A stretch of DNA of 64,000 nucleotides, from NCBI RefSeq assembly GCF_900177515.1, contig NZ_FXAK01000005.1:536001-600000 (forward strand), written 5' to 3'. Below the pieces are notes generated by a model. That model was not told the DNA's origin and ran no database searches. It saw nothing but the letters and a program-made list of their open reading frames with translations. How positions within the stretch are numbered: position 1 is the first letter of the stretch; each line of letters opens with the position of its first letter. The position numbers were made by a program, and so were the translations under genes. The DNA comes from Azospirillum oryzae (GTDB lineage Bacteria; Pseudomonadota; Alphaproteobacteria; Azospirillales; Azospirillaceae). This document shows positions 31,988-40,866 of this stretch, piece after piece.

Positions 31988-33157
31988 TCAAACTGGCTCC
32001 AGAAGTGTGGCGAGCCCCAGCCCGCCGCCGATGCCGAGCGTCGCGAGGCCCCGGCGGGGCGTGGTGCCCGGGGCCGGGAACAGCAGCTCGGTGAACAGGC
32101 GCGTCACCAGTATGGCTCCGGACGCGCCATAGGGATGGCCTAGCGCCAGCGCTCCGCCGCCGACCGACACGCGCGCCGGGTCGATGCCGAGCGCATCGAG
32201 GCTGGCCAGCACCTGGGCGGCGAAGGCCTCGTTGAACTCGACGAGGTCGATGTCGGCGACGGACAGGCAGGGATTGCGGGCCAGCAGCTTCATCACCGCC
32301 GGGATCGGGCCGGTGCCGAGAAGCTTTGGCTCCACGCCGGCCGACGCGCTGTCCACCACTGCCAGCCCCTGGGTCAGGCCGAGCGCGCGGAACTTCCGCT
32401 CCGACACCACGGCGACCACGGCGGCGCCGTCATTGACCGGGCAGGCGTTGCCGGCGGTCACGGTGCCGTCCGGCCGCAGGATGGGGCGCAGAGCCGCCAA
32501 TTTTTCAAAGCTGGTGTCGGCGCGCGGGCATTCGTCGCGGTCGATGATGCGGCCGTCGCGCAAGGTGAGCGGCACGATCTCGCGGTTGAACCGTCCGGTT
32601 GCTTGCGCGGCGAAGGCCTTGCGGTGGCTGTCCAGGGCGTAGCGGTCCTGGCGGGCGCGGCCGATGCCGTGGGCGGCGGCGACATTTTCCGCCGCCTCGA
32701 TCATCGACGGGTCGCCGATCTCATCGGGGGAGAAGCGGGCGCGGTCGTAGAAGGTCGGGCTGCGGTAGAGGCTGGACGGCTTGGCGACGCGCCAGGGTGC
32801 GGTGCTGGTGCTCTCCACGCCCCCGGCAAGCGCGACGTCGCAGGCGCCGGACTGCACCAGCCGGGCGGCGAGGTTGACCGCCTCCAGTCCCGACCCGCAC
32901 TGCCGGTCCACCGTGACGCCGGGAACCGACACCGGCAGCCCGGCCGCCAGCGCCGACAGCCGCGCGACGTTGCCGCCCGGGCCGACCGCGTTGCCCAGCA
33001 GCACCTCCTCCACCTCCGCCGGATCGATGCCGGCGTCGGACAGAACCGCGCGGATGACCGGGGCGGCGAGGTCCTCGACGGGAAGCTCCCGCAGGGTGCC
33101 GCCGATGCGGCCGACGGGTGTGCGCCGGGCGGCGACGATGATCGGGCGGTTGCTCAC
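31988..33157 (-). CDS. Thiolase-family protein lacking the C-terminal catalytic cysteine
   Basis: A 389-residue thiolase fold, resembling acetyl-CoA C-acyltransferases and Bacillus YhfS. The acyl-accepting Cys87 is present (TVDRQCGSGLEAV), as are the NEAFAAQ and GHPYGASGAILVTRL motifs. The C-terminal motif, normally with a Cys before IGGGxG, reads ATLGIGGGLGLA: the cysteine is a glycine (codon GGC). In canonical thiolases this residue acts in proton transfer during Claisen condensation, so the reaction is probably altered or limited. GTG 33157 overlaps the ligase stop (GTGA) and has GGAGG upstream. Context is biotin uptake, so an acyl-CoA step toward pimeloyl precursors is possible. Confidence 0.88.
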   Translation of the reverse strand: MSNRPIIVAARRTPVGRIGGTLRELPVEDLAAPVIRAVLSDAGIDPAEVEEVLLGNAVGPGGNVARLSALAAGLPVSVPGVTVDRQCGSGLEAVNLAARLVQSGACDVALAGGVESTSTAPWRVAKPSSLYRSPTFYDRARFSPDEIGDPSMIEAAENVAAAHGIGRARQDRYALDSHRKAFAAQATGRFNREIVPLTLRDGRIIDRDECPRADTSFEKLAALRPILRPDGTVTAGNACPVNDGAAVVAVVSERKFRALGLTQGLAVVDSASAGVEPKLLGTGPIPAVMKLLARNPCLSVADIDLVEFNEAFAAQVLASLDALGIDPARVSVGGGALALGHPYGASGAILVTRLFTELLFPAPGTTPRRGLATLGIGGGLGLATLLEPV

Positions 33158-34653
33158 TCCACCACCTCCAACCCACCGGCCTTCGCCCGCTCGCGGACAT
33201 CGGCGCGGGCGATCTTGCCGCTGCCGGTCAGGGGCATGTCGGCCGCCGCGAAGAGCCGGCGTGGGGCCTTGTAGGCTTCCAGCCGCTCCTGGCACCAATG
33301 GCGCAATTCGGCCAGCGAGGCGCGTCCGCTCCCGCGCCACCAGACGACGGCGGACAGGGCGTCGCCCCAATAGGGATCGGACAGGCCGAACACCACCGCC
33401 TCCGCCACCGTAGGATGAGCGCGCAGCACCGCTTCGACCTCTGCCGGGTAGACGTTCAGGCCGCCGGTGATGACCATGTCGCCTGCCCGGCCGACCAGCC
33501 TGAGCCAGCCTTCGCCGTCGATCCAGCCGTAATCGCCGACCGTGCCCCAGCCGTCGCGCTCGCGATAGCCGGCACCGTCGGTGATGCCGAGATAGCCGTC
33601 GCTCAGCATGCCGCTGCGCACCCAGACGGTGCCGGGCCGGCCACGCTCCACCGGATTGCCCTCGTCGTCGCGCAGGCTCACCTCCACCCCGTGGAAGGGG
33701 CGGCCGACGCTGTCGGCAGGGGCGCCGTCGCGCGACGAGCGCAGGCTGACGAAGCTCAGCTCCGACGCGCCGTAATATTCCAGCACCGCCGCATCGGGGC
33801 AGAGCGCGGACAACCGCTCATGCACCGCGGGGGCGAGCTTGGCGCCGGAACAGACCACCCGGCGCAATGCTGGAAAGCGACGGCCGTCGCGCTCCGCCGC
33901 GTCGAGGATACCGACCAGCATCGTCGGTACCAGCACCAGCGTCGTGACGCCGCTGGTCGCCAGTTGAGCCGCCGCATCCGCCGCGTCGAACTTCGGCTGG
34001 ACGCGCACGGTGGCGCCGGCCGACAAACCCTCCACCGCACCATACAGGCCCAAACCATGGACCAGCGGTCCCGGCAAAAGAACGATGTCGTCGGGGCCGA
34101 TGCCGAACTCCACCCGGCTCGCCTCCAGCGTCGCCAACCAGGAGCCCTGGTTGCGGATAAAGGCCTTCGGCCGCCCGGTGGTGCCGGAGGTGAAGCCGAC
34201 CAGGAAGGGCGTTTCCGGATCGACCGCCGGAATGGTCCACCCCGCCGGCTGAGCGGCAATCCAGGTGTGTGCCGTCTCCGCCGTCAGATGCAGGTCGGGA
34301 CGGAAAGTGTCGATGGCGGCGGCGGTCTGCCCGGCGCTCCATTTCGGGTCGAGCAGCCCGACGATGCCGCCGGCCGCGACGATGCCGAAGAACAGCGCCG
34401 GCAGCTCCGCCCGATTGCCGAGACTGACCGCGACGCGCGGCGGCTCGCCACCCGTCCGCAGGGCGGCCACGCCGGCTCCTGCAAGCCGCACCTGCTCCAG
34501 CAGGGCGCCGTAGGTCACCGTCTCGTCGCCGAAGACCAGCGCCGGATGGGCGGGCGCCCGCCCGGCGGTCAGCGCGAAGGGGCGGGCGAGGTTGTCCGCC
34601 CCCGTAAAACCGCCGTTCAAGGAAGGTCGGTCAGGTGCAATTCTTTCAGGCAT
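33154..34653 (-). CDS. AMP-dependent acyl-CoA ligase (YhfT-like)
   Basis: A 499-residue ANL-superfamily enzyme. It activates a carboxylic acid to acyl-AMP and then acyl-CoA. Visible motifs are the P-loop VGFTSGTTGRPKAFI, the adenine-binding LEYYGASE, the hinge VGDYGWIDGEGWLRLVGRAG and DMVITGGLNVYPAEVE, and the catalytic lysine region PLTGSGKIARAD. The start ATG overlaps the bioY stop (ATGCCTGA), and its end overlaps the thiolase start. The order bioY-ligase-thiolase equals Bacillus yhfU-yhfT-yhfS, which belongs to the biotin regulon. The substrate may be a fatty or dicarboxylic acid; this is inferred, not shown. Confidence 0.9.
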   Translation of the reverse strand: MPERIAPDRPSLNGGFTGADNLARPFALTAGRAPAHPALVFGDETVTYGALLEQVRLAGAGVAALRTGGEPPRVAVSLGNRAELPALFFGIVAAGGIVGLLDPKWSAGQTAAAIDTFRPDLHLTAETAHTWIAAQPAGWTIPAVDPETPFLVGFTSGTTGRPKAFIRNQGSWLATLEASRVEFGIGPDDIVLLPGPLVHGLGLYGAVEGLSAGATVRVQPKFDAADAAAQLATSGVTTLVLVPTMLVGILDAAERDGRRFPALRRVVCSGAKLAPAVHERLSALCPDAAVLEYYGASELSFVSLRSSRDGAPADSVGRPFHGVEVSLRDDEGNPVERGRPGTVWVRSGMLSDGYLGITDGAGYRERDGWGTVGDYGWIDGEGWLRLVGRAGDMVITGGLNVYPAEVEAVLRAHPTVAEAVVFGLSDPYWGDALSAVVWWRGSGRASLAELRHWCQERLEAYKAPRRLFAAADMPLTGSGKIARADVRERAKAGGLEVVE

Positions 34654-35194
34654 GGATCGGCAGGATGCCGGCGCGGCGGACACCCGAGGCGGCGACGGCT
34701 GCGACACCGGCCTTGATCAGGTCGCCCGGCACGAAGGCGAGCGAGCCGAACAGCGCCTTCTCGATCGGCAGACCGGCGACCAGCGACAGCCAGGGGATGC
34801 CGCCGGCATAGACGACCAGGATACCGCCGACGACGCTGACCGCGAACAGGCGGATCGGGTTGGCATTGGTGGCGAACCGCTCCGCCAGCCAGCCGGTGAC
34901 GAAGGCGGCGACCGGCCAGGACAGCACGAAGCCGCCGGTCGGCCCCATCAGCACGCCGATGCCGCCGCGCCCGCCGGCCAGCAGCGGCAGTCCGGCCGCC
35001 ACCAGCATCACGAACAGCAATGCTGCGATGCCGCCGCGCTTGGCGCCCAGGATGGTACCGGCCAACATGACGCCCAGCGTCTGCGCAGTGACCGGCACCG
35101 GCAGGAAGCCGAGCGGGATCGGCGGCGCCATGCCAAGCCCGCCCAGCAGGGCGGCGAACAGGGCGCAGAGGACGAGGTCGCGGGTTGACAGCAT
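34646..35194 (-). CDS. bioY: BioY, biotin-specific S component of an ECF transporter
   Basis: A 182-residue membrane protein binding biotin with high affinity. It contains the family motifs LVLCALFAALLGGLGMAPP, VPVTAQTLGVMLAGTILGAK and GGRGGIGVLMGPTGGFVLSW, and a C-terminal helix LAFVPGDLIKAGVAAVAAS. Six hydrophobic segments are evident. It follows bioN by 27 bases and precedes the acyl-CoA ligase with an eight-base overlap. With BioM and BioN it makes the BioMNY importer. No canonical BioR box (TTATNNATAA type) was found in the spacer. Confidence 0.95.
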   Translation of the reverse strand: MLSTRDLVLCALFAALLGGLGMAPPIPLGFLPVPVTAQTLGVMLAGTILGAKRGGIAALLFVMLVAAGLPLLAGGRGGIGVLMGPTGGFVLSWPVAAFVTGWLAERFATNANPIRLFAVSVVGGILVVYAGGIPWLSLVAGLPIEKALFGSLAFVPGDLIKAGVAAVAASGVRRAGILPIHA

Positions 35195-35221
35195 GATGGA
35201 CGCTTCCTTCGGCTGGTGGCT

Positions 35222-35857
35222 TTATCGTTGAGTGCTGTTTTTGGTTCCGGCATCCGCCGGGTCATAGCCGCGCGCTTCCAGTGCGGCGGTCAGATCATCG
35301 GCCATGGTGAGGATCTTGACCAGCAGTGGAACGAACAGGGCGGCTATGTTGCGTTCCACGCCGCGGGCGCGCTGGGCCATCCGCACCTCGCGCACCTGTT
35401 CGCCCAGCAGCGGGATGAAGCGGATGGTCAGCGCCAGCATCAGCGCCATCTTCGCCGGGTTGACCCCGACCGGGCGCAGCAGGCCGAACAGCCGTTCGAA
35501 CAGGTCGACCATGTCCATCACGCGGGTGGTCAGCGTGACCAGCGTCGCCAGCAGGATCAGGGCGGCGAAGCGGGCGACGGCGACGGCCGTCTCCTCCCAG
35601 CCGCCGCCGGCCAGCAGGGCCTGGAAGCCGAACAGCAGGGTCAGCATGACGACCGGCGCCCGCAACTCCGCCAGCACCCGTCCGGCCGGCAGCCTCGCCG
35701 CGACCAGCACCGCCGCACCGATCAGACCGGCGGTCAGCGCCCCCCAGGCACCGGGCAGGGCCAGCACCGCCACCGTCACCAGCAGCAGCCCGCCCAGCTT
35801 GGCGCCGGCCGGAAGGCGGTGGACGGGAGACTCGCGGTGCAAATACAGCCCCAGCAT
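35222..35857 (-). CDS. bioN: BioN, transmembrane coupling (EcfT) component of the biotin transporter
   Basis: A 211-residue membrane protein of the CbiQ/EcfT family. The two coupling motifs that grip the ATPase are RMAQRARGVERNI and ALEARGYDPADAG, each with the Ala-Arg-Gly signature. N-terminal helices start after LHRESPVHRLPAGAKLGGLL. The start overlaps the bioM stop as TGATG. Its partner genes bioM and bioY flank it. Confidence 0.93.
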   Translation of the reverse strand: MLGLYLHRESPVHRLPAGAKLGGLLLVTVAVLALPGAWGALTAGLIGAAVLVAARLPAGRVLAELRAPVVMLTLLFGFQALLAGGGWEETAVAVARFAALILLATLVTLTTRVMDMVDLFERLFGLLRPVGVNPAKMALMLALTIRFIPLLGEQVREVRMAQRARGVERNIAALFVPLLVKILTMADDLTAALEARGYDPADAGTKNSTQR

Positions 35858-36531
35858 CAGCCGAGCCGCTCGATATAGGCCGGGACGGTCTCCGCCGGGG
35901 GACCGTCGGCGACGACGCGTCCATCCTCCAGCACCAGCGCCCGGTCGAAATCCCTGACCATGTCGAGGTCGTGGGTGACGACGATCACCGTCTGCGGCAG
36001 CCCGCGCAGCAGTTCGATCACCTTGCGGCGGTTGCGCAGGTCGAGCAGCGTCGTCGGCTCGTCGAAGATCACATAAGCCGGCTCCAGCACCAGCACCCCG
36101 GCGATGGCGAGCAGTTGCTTCTCGCCGCCGCTCATCTGGTGGGCCGGCTGGTGGCGGTAGCGGTCGAGGCCGTAGCGCTCCAGCGCCCCAGCGACGCGGC
36201 GGGCGATCTCGTCCTTCGGCAGCTTGCGTGCCTTCAGCCCGAAGGCGAGGTCTTCCTCCACCGTCGGATAGACGATCTGGGTGTCGGGATTCTGGAAGAC
36301 GAAGCCGACCCGCTGGCGCACGGCCCGCCCGTCGCTGCGGGTGTCCAGGCCATCGACGGCGACGGTGCCGGCCGTCGGCAGGATCAAACCGTTCAGCAGC
36401 CGCGCCAGCGTGCTCTTCCCCGAGCCGTTGCCGCCGAGAATGGCGATGCGCCGTTCCGTCAGCCGCAGCGACAGGTCGTGCAGGACGGGGCGCTCGCCAT
36501 AGGCGTGGGTGATGGACCGCAGTTCGATCAT
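35857..36531 (-). CDS. bioM: BioM, ATPase component of the biotin ECF transporter
   Basis: A 224-residue ABC ATPase. Walker A is [15 protein letters not shown], the Q-loop region [19 protein letters not shown], the signature [15 protein letters not shown], and Walker [19 protein letters not shown] with the switch histidine in VVTHDLDM. It is of the CbiO/EcfA type and is the first gene of a six-gene operon (bioM, bioN, bioY, ligase, thiolase, MFS) in which neighbours overlap or abut. The promoter should lie in the about 100-base gap upstream, where no BioR-like palindrome was recognised. Confidence 0.94.
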   Translation of the reverse strand: MIELRSITHAYGERPVLHDLSLRLTERRIAILGGNGSGKSTLARLLNGLILPTAGTVAVDGLDTRSDGRAVRQRVGFVFQNPDTQIVYPTVEEDLAFGLKARKLPKDEIARRVAGALERYGLDRYRHQPAHQMSGGEKQLLAIAGVLVLEPAYVIFDEPTTLLDLRNRRKVIELLRGLPQTVIVVTHDLDMVRDFDRALVLEDGRVVADGPPAETVPAYIERLG

Positions 36532-36633
36532 CGACGGAGACGGGGCTTTCGCGGTGCAGTTCTGTTGCGCGTGCGAAAGGTTCTTAGCGGGTTTGCGGGC
36601 GGGGTGCCAGGGGGAAGCGGGCCCGGTCTTACG

Positions 36634-37434
36634 TCAGCGCCGTCCCATGCGCTCAACGATCCACAGGCGGTCACCCGGCGTTGTGGCCGGAATTGCGTCG
36701 AAGCTACCCAGTTCCGCCGACACATGGAAGCCGTGGTCCGTCAGCAGGGCCCGCATCTCGTCCGGCGGACACCAGCGCATTTCCAGCGACTCATCCTTGC
36801 TTTTGAGAACTCTGTCCTCTTTGTCCAAAATCTCATAACTGACGGTGAAATCCGTGATCTGCCTTTCGGGATCCGTTCTGTCGCTCTTGAAGGTTCGTGC
36901 GACATTGTATGGAGAGCCTTCCAGCTTGACGATCATCCTGCGGTTCTGAACGACCGGGCGCAGACGGCTGCTATCGTCGGAGGCTCCCCAGGTGTCGATG
37001 ACGGCGCGACCGGACTCGGAAAGATGCCGATGCAATGCCTGAAGGAAACGGCTTCTGTCTTTGTCGCTCAAAAGAAAATTGAAGGTCCGGTAGGGGGTTA
37101 TCGCGAGATCGAAGCGGCGGCCGAGGTCCAGTTCGCAAATATCCGATTGTATGAAGGACACGCGGCCTTTCACCGCCTCATCGGCGGCGTCCAGCTTGCG
37201 ACGGGCAACGGAGAGCATGTCGGGCGAAAGGTCGACGCCGACCACGTCGTGGCCGGCTTCGGCAAGGGCGAATGTCAGGCGTCCGGTTCCGGCACCGAGG
37301 TCCAGGATCGGCGTTGCGGTGCCGATGGCGAGCGTTCGGTAGAATGTCGCTTCACTCTCCGGACACAGAGCGCCGTCGATGAGGTCATACAGCGCGGCAC
37401 TGAAGCTGCCCTGCCCATAATAACGCTCCGTCAT
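36634..37434 (-). CDS. Class I SAM-dependent methyltransferase
   Basis: A 266-residue Rossmann methyltransferase. Motif I is PILDLGAGTGRLTFALAEAG followed by DVVGVDLSPDML; the post-motif region reads FIQSDICELDLGRRFDLAIT. The C-terminal half carries many charged residues (KSKDESLEMRWCPPDEMRAL). The substrate is not identifiable. The DNA is visibly less GC-rich than its neighbours (runs such as ttgtccaaaatctcataac), suggesting recent acquisition. It stands alone, about 170 bases from the ABC operon in the same direction. Confidence 0.85.
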   Translation of the reverse strand: MTERYYGQGSFSAALYDLIDGALCPESEATFYRTLAIGTATPILDLGAGTGRLTFALAEAGHDVVGVDLSPDMLSVARRKLDAADEAVKGRVSFIQSDICELDLGRRFDLAITPYRTFNFLLSDKDRSRFLQALHRHLSESGRAVIDTWGASDDSSRLRPVVQNRRMIVKLEGSPYNVARTFKSDRTDPERQITDFTVSYEILDKEDRVLKSKDESLEMRWCPPDEMRALLTDHGFHVSAELGSFDAIPATTPGDRLWIVERMGRR

Positions 37435-37603
37435 TCAACCTGCTGCTGTTCGTGCCGCGAAACGCTCCTTTTCTGGAGCTGGCGCCGCGACAATTATCCA
37501 TAGCCCGCGATGCTCCGGCAACATCGCCGATGTCTTCCCGCCCGTAAGAGTGTGGCACCGCATCGCCGGCCGGCACTATTGCAGGTCGACGCCGGCCGGC
37601 TCC

Positions 37604-38431
37604 CTAGAAACTGTTCCGCTCGTGGTAGGTCTGCAGGAACTGCTGCACCCGCGGCTCCGCGGATTCGTGGAAGACCTCGCGCGGGGTGCCGAAGGCAGCG
37701 ATGCGGCCGCGGTCGAGGAACGCCACCTTGTCTGCGACATTCGCGGCAAAGCCCATCTCGTGGGTCACCACCACCATGGTCATGCCGTCGGCTGCCAGAT
37801 CGCGCATGACCTGCAACACCTCGCCCACCAGTTCGGGGTCGAGTGCCGAGGTCGGCTCGTCGAACAGCATCAGGTGGGGTTCCATCGCGATGACGCGGGC
37901 GATGGCGACGCGCTGCTGCTGGCCGCCGGACAGGCGGGCGGGATAGGCATCGGCCTTGGCGGCCAGACCCACGCGGTCCAGCATCCGGCCGGCATGCGCG
38001 GCGGCTGACGCCTTGTCCATGCCGCGGACCTGCACCAGCGCCTCCGCGACATTCTCTAGCGCGGTCATGTGGGGCCACAGGTTGAACTGCTGGAACACCA
38101 TGCCGACGTTGCGGCGCAGGCTGCGCAGGTCGCGGTTCGACAGGCGGCGGCGCGGCGTGTCCTCGGTATAGCCGACCAGCGTGCCTTCGATGCGGATCTC
38201 GCCGCGGTCGTAGACCTCAAGGAAGTTGATGCAGCGCAGGAGCGTGCTCTTGCCCGACCCGCTGGGGCCGATCAGGCAGACGACCTCCGACTTGTTGACC
38301 GTCAGGTCGATGTCGCGCAGCACCTCGTTGGTGCCGAAGCTCTTGCCGACGCCGCGGATCGAGACCATCGGCACGACGTCGTCGGCGGTCGGGGAGCGCG
38401 TCGGGGCGGCGGTTTGGGAAACGGCGGTCAT
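37604..38431 (-). CDS. Polar amino-acid ABC transporter ATP-binding protein
   Basis: A 275-residue ATPase of the GlnQ/HisP type. Walker A is [20 protein letters not shown], followed by the Q-loop [15 protein letters not shown], the signature [15 protein letters not shown], Walker [20 protein letters not shown] and the H-loop [10 protein letters not shown]. Start ATG 38431 overlaps the permease stop (TGATG). A 25-residue low-complexity N-terminus precedes the first strand. It powers import through the two permeases upstream. Confidence 0.94.
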   Translation of the reverse strand: MTAVSQTAAPTRSPTADDVVPMVSIRGVGKSFGTNEVLRDIDLTVNKSEVVCLIGPSGSGKSTLLRCINFLEVYDRGEIRIEGTLVGYTEDTPRRRLSNRDLRSLRRNVGMVFQQFNLWPHMTALENVAEALVQVRGMDKASAAAHAGRMLDRVGLAAKADAYPARLSGGQQQRVAIARVIAMEPHLMLFDEPTSALDPELVGEVLQVMRDLAADGMTMVVVTHEMGFAANVADKVAFLDRGRIAAFGTPREVFHESAEPRVQQFLQTYHERNSF

Positions 38432-39135
38432 CACGCCCTCGCGGTTGCGGTCTCGGACGACGACCCTTGCGGCGAGGCATGGGTCAGGTAACGGGTGACG
38501 CGCGCCTCCAGCCGGCGGCCCAGGCGCGACACCACCTCGACCAGCAGCCAGTAGAACAGCGCCATCCCCAGGATGGTCTCGAAGGTGGCGAAGGTCTCCG
38601 CCGCCATCGTCTGCATCTCGTACATCAGTTCCGGTACGGTGATGATCGACAGCACCACCGTCTCCTTGGTCAGGATCGCCATCATGTTGACGATGGCCGG
38701 AATGGTGGAGACGAGCATCGCCGGCACGATCACCCGCTTCAGGATGGAGCCGTAGGACATGCCGAGGCTGAGCGCCGCCTCCACCTGCCCCTTCGGCACC
38801 GCCTGATAGCCGGCGCGGAAGATCTCGGCGAAATAGGCGCTGCCGTAGATGCCGAGGCCGAGGATGCCGGCGGTCGTTGCCTCCAACCGCAGGCCGATGG
38901 ATGGGCCGCCGCTGTAGAGCAGGAACAGCTGGATCAGGAAGGGCGTGCCGCGGATCACCTCGATATAGACCCGGATGACCCAGCGCAACGGCTTCACCGG
39001 CAATTGCCGCAGCAGCATCAGCACGAAGCCCAGCACCATGCCGATGAGGCAGCCCGCCCCCCAGCACAGGATGGTGATGCCGAAGCCGCGCAGCAGCGAC
39101 GGGCCGTACTGGACGAGAAGGGAGAGGTCCAACAT
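38431..39135 (-). CDS. Polar amino-acid ABC transporter permease
   Basis: A 234-residue inner-membrane protein of the HisM/GlnP family. The EAA-type cytosolic loop is seen in [25 protein letters not shown], and the conserved start [20 protein letters not shown] is present. Five hydrophobic helices. It is coupled to the ATPase gene by TGATG and lies four bases downstream of the second permease, with which it likely forms a heterodimer. Confidence 0.93.
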   Translation of the reverse strand: MLDLSLLVQYGPSLLRGFGITILCWGAGCLIGMVLGFVLMLLRQLPVKPLRWVIRVYIEVIRGTPFLIQLFLLYSGGPSIGLRLEATTAGILGLGIYGSAYFAEIFRAGYQAVPKGQVEAALSLGMSYGSILKRVIVPAMLVSTIPAIVNMMAILTKETVVLSIITVPELMYEMQTMAAETFATFETILGMALFYWLLVEVVSRLGRRLEARVTRYLTHASPQGSSSETATARA

Positions 39136-39139
39136 CGGA

Positions 39140-39787
39140 TCAGGCCTGTTGCAGGCGGCGTTCGACCAGCGTGCCGAACAGGGCCAGCGCGCCGTTGATC
39201 GCCAGATAGATGACGCCGGCCGCCAGATAGATCTCCAGCGGGCGGTAGTTGCTGGCCGAAATGGTCTGGCTGGTCCGCGTCAGCTCCGCCACCCCGACGA
39301 CGGAGATCAGCGAGGACGCTTTCAGCAGCAGGATCAGTTCGTTGACCAGGGCCGGGACCGAGATGCGGAAAGCCTGCGGCAGCAGGATGCGCGTCCAGAT
39401 CGACCGGCCGGGGAAGCCAAGCGCCAGCGCCGCTTCCGACTGGCCGTGCGGGACGGCATTCAGCGCGCCGCGGTAGATCTCCGACACATAGGCGCCGGAC
39501 GCGAGGCCGAGCGCGGCGATGGAGGCAACCAGCGGCGGCACGTCGATGCCGATCAGCGGCAGCATGTAATAGATCAGCAGAAGCTGGATCAGCAGCGGCA
39601 CGCCGCGGAAGAAGCTGACATAGACGCCGCCGGCCATGTCGGCCGCCCGCCCGCCGGACTGGCGCGCCACGCAGACGACGACACCGATCACCTGCCCCAG
39701 CAGAACGCCGAGCAGCGAGACCCAGATGGTCGTGACGGCCGCCTCCAGCAGATAGGGAAGGGCGTCTAAGATGACGCTGAACTTCAT
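39140..39787 (-). CDS. Polar amino-acid ABC transporter permease
   Basis: A 215-residue HisQ/GlnP-type permease. The conserved YVSFFRGVPLLIQLLLIYYM and the EAA loop NAVPHGQSEAALALGFPGRS are visible. It shares the family fold with the next permease, consistent with a heterodimeric channel. About 180 bases separate it from the upstream binding-protein gene. That gap holds two strong palindromic hairpins, a layout that often lowers permease expression relative to the binding protein. Confidence 0.93.
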   Translation of the reverse strand: MKFSVILDALPYLLEAAVTTIWVSLLGVLLGQVIGVVVCVARQSGGRAADMAGGVYVSFFRGVPLLIQLLLIYYMLPLIGIDVPPLVASIAALGLASGAYVSEIYRGALNAVPHGQSEAALALGFPGRSIWTRILLPQAFRISVPALVNELILLLKASSLISVVGVAELTRTSQTISASNYRPLEIYLAAGVIYLAINGALALFGTLVERRLQQA

Positions 39788-39823
39788 CGAGTGGGCCTTT
39801 GTCGGCGATACCGGAACCTAATC

Positions 39824-39953
39824 CCCTCTCCCCCTGGGGAGAGGGTTAGGGTGAGGGGGATGCATGGCGTAAAGTTGGGGGGAAGCGAGAAGTTCTCCGA
39901 AACTTGCAAAGCCACGAAGTGTTTCCCCCTCTCCCCGGGCGGAGAGGGGGAAA
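39824..39953. repeat. Two GC-rich palindromic intergenic repeats in the ABC operon
   Basis: Element one: CCCTCTCCCC / GGGGAGAGGG (39824-39845, two-base loop). Element two: a perfect 13-bp stem TTTCCCCCTCTCC / GGAGAGGGGGAAA (39922-39953, six-base loop). They lie between the binding-protein stop and the permease start. The shared CTCTCCCC core matches elements near 26.9 and 57.8 kb, so they look like members of a dispersed family. They may terminate transcription or protect the binding-protein mRNA. Confidence 0.6.
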
Positions 39954-39969
39954 TCCCGGTTCAGCTAGC

Positions 39970-40818
39970 TTACAGCTGCGGTTCCGGAACGGTGGTCGGC
40001 AGGTCCTGGGAGACGCCGAACCACTTCTTCTGGATGGTCGCCATGCGGCCGTCCTTCTGGATCTTCACCAGGGCGGCGTTGACCGCTTCGATCAGGCTCT
40101 TGTCGTTCTCGTCCAGGCGGCCGACCCAGGAGAAGTAGGACGGTTTGCCGAAGGGCGGCAGGACGACGGCGAAGGTGTCCTTGCGCTTGGAAGCGGCGAA
40201 GTTCAGGTTCGGCAGCGAGTTGACCGAGGCATCGACGCGGCCGGCGGCCAGATCGGCGTAGGACTGGTTGCTGTCGACATATTCACGCACGTCCGGCGGG
40301 GTCGGCAGGGTCTGGCCATATTCCTTCAACTGGGCCAGCTGCGAAGTGCCCTTGCCGCCGCCGACCTTCTTGCCGGCGATGTCCTCCGGCTTGTTGATGG
40401 TCTTGTCGTCGGCGCGCTTCATCAGGGCGGCGGTCGCCTCGGAAATCGGAACGGTGAAGGAGTAGCGCTTCATGCGCTCCTTCGTGATGGTGACCGGAGC
40501 GATGACCAGGTCGAACTTCTTGGCCTCCAGGCCGGGCAGCACGCTGGTCCAGGGCAGGTCCATGTACTTGGCCTTGACGCCCAGTTCCTTCGCCACCTCG
40601 TCGATCAGGTCGCGATCGACGCCCTTGTACTCGTTGTTCTCCAGGAAATCGAAGGGCGGGAACTGCATCTCGGTGGCGACGGTCAGGACGCCGGCGTTCT
40701 TCACATCGGCCAGCGTGTCGGCCATCGCCGTGCCGGCGGCGGCACCGGCGACCAGCATCGTGGCGCCCAGCAGCGCCGCCTTGACCATCGTCCGAACCAT
40801 AGCCTTGCTCTCCATCAT
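39970..40818 (-). CDS. Periplasmic amino-acid-binding protein of the ABC importer
   Basis: A 282-residue SBP_bac_3 protein. A signal peptide runs to about residue 33 (AALLGATMLVAGAAAGTAMA-DT). The mature part has the family opening GVLTVATEMQFPPFDFLENN, the GVDRDLIDEVAKELG helix, YSFTVPISEATAALMKRAD and the C-terminal MATIQKKWFGV. The ligand specificity is not readable; polar amino acids are typical. It is first in the operon, ahead of two permeases and the ATPase. A HutC-like GntR gene follows upstream at 40867, in the same direction, and may regulate it. Confidence 0.93.
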   Translation of the reverse strand: MMESKAMVRTMVKAALLGATMLVAGAAAGTAMADTLADVKNAGVLTVATEMQFPPFDFLENNEYKGVDRDLIDEVAKELGVKAKYMDLPWTSVLPGLEAKKFDLVIAPVTITKERMKRYSFTVPISEATAALMKRADDKTINKPEDIAGKKVGGGKGTSQLAQLKEYGQTLPTPPDVREYVDSNQSYADLAAGRVDASVNSLPNLNFAASKRKDTFAVVLPPFGKPSYFSWVGRLDENDKSLIEAVNAALVKIQKDGRMATIQKKWFGVSQDLPTTVPEPQL

Positions 40819-40866
40819 GAAAGGACCCCCTGTTGCGGCCGGCGGCTGTCGCCGGTCCTTTTGTGT

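Noticed and set aside
35222..35231. TTATCGTTGA as a BioR box before bioY
   Set aside because: Two mismatches from the palindromic consensus, and it is simply the coding end and stop codon of bioN.
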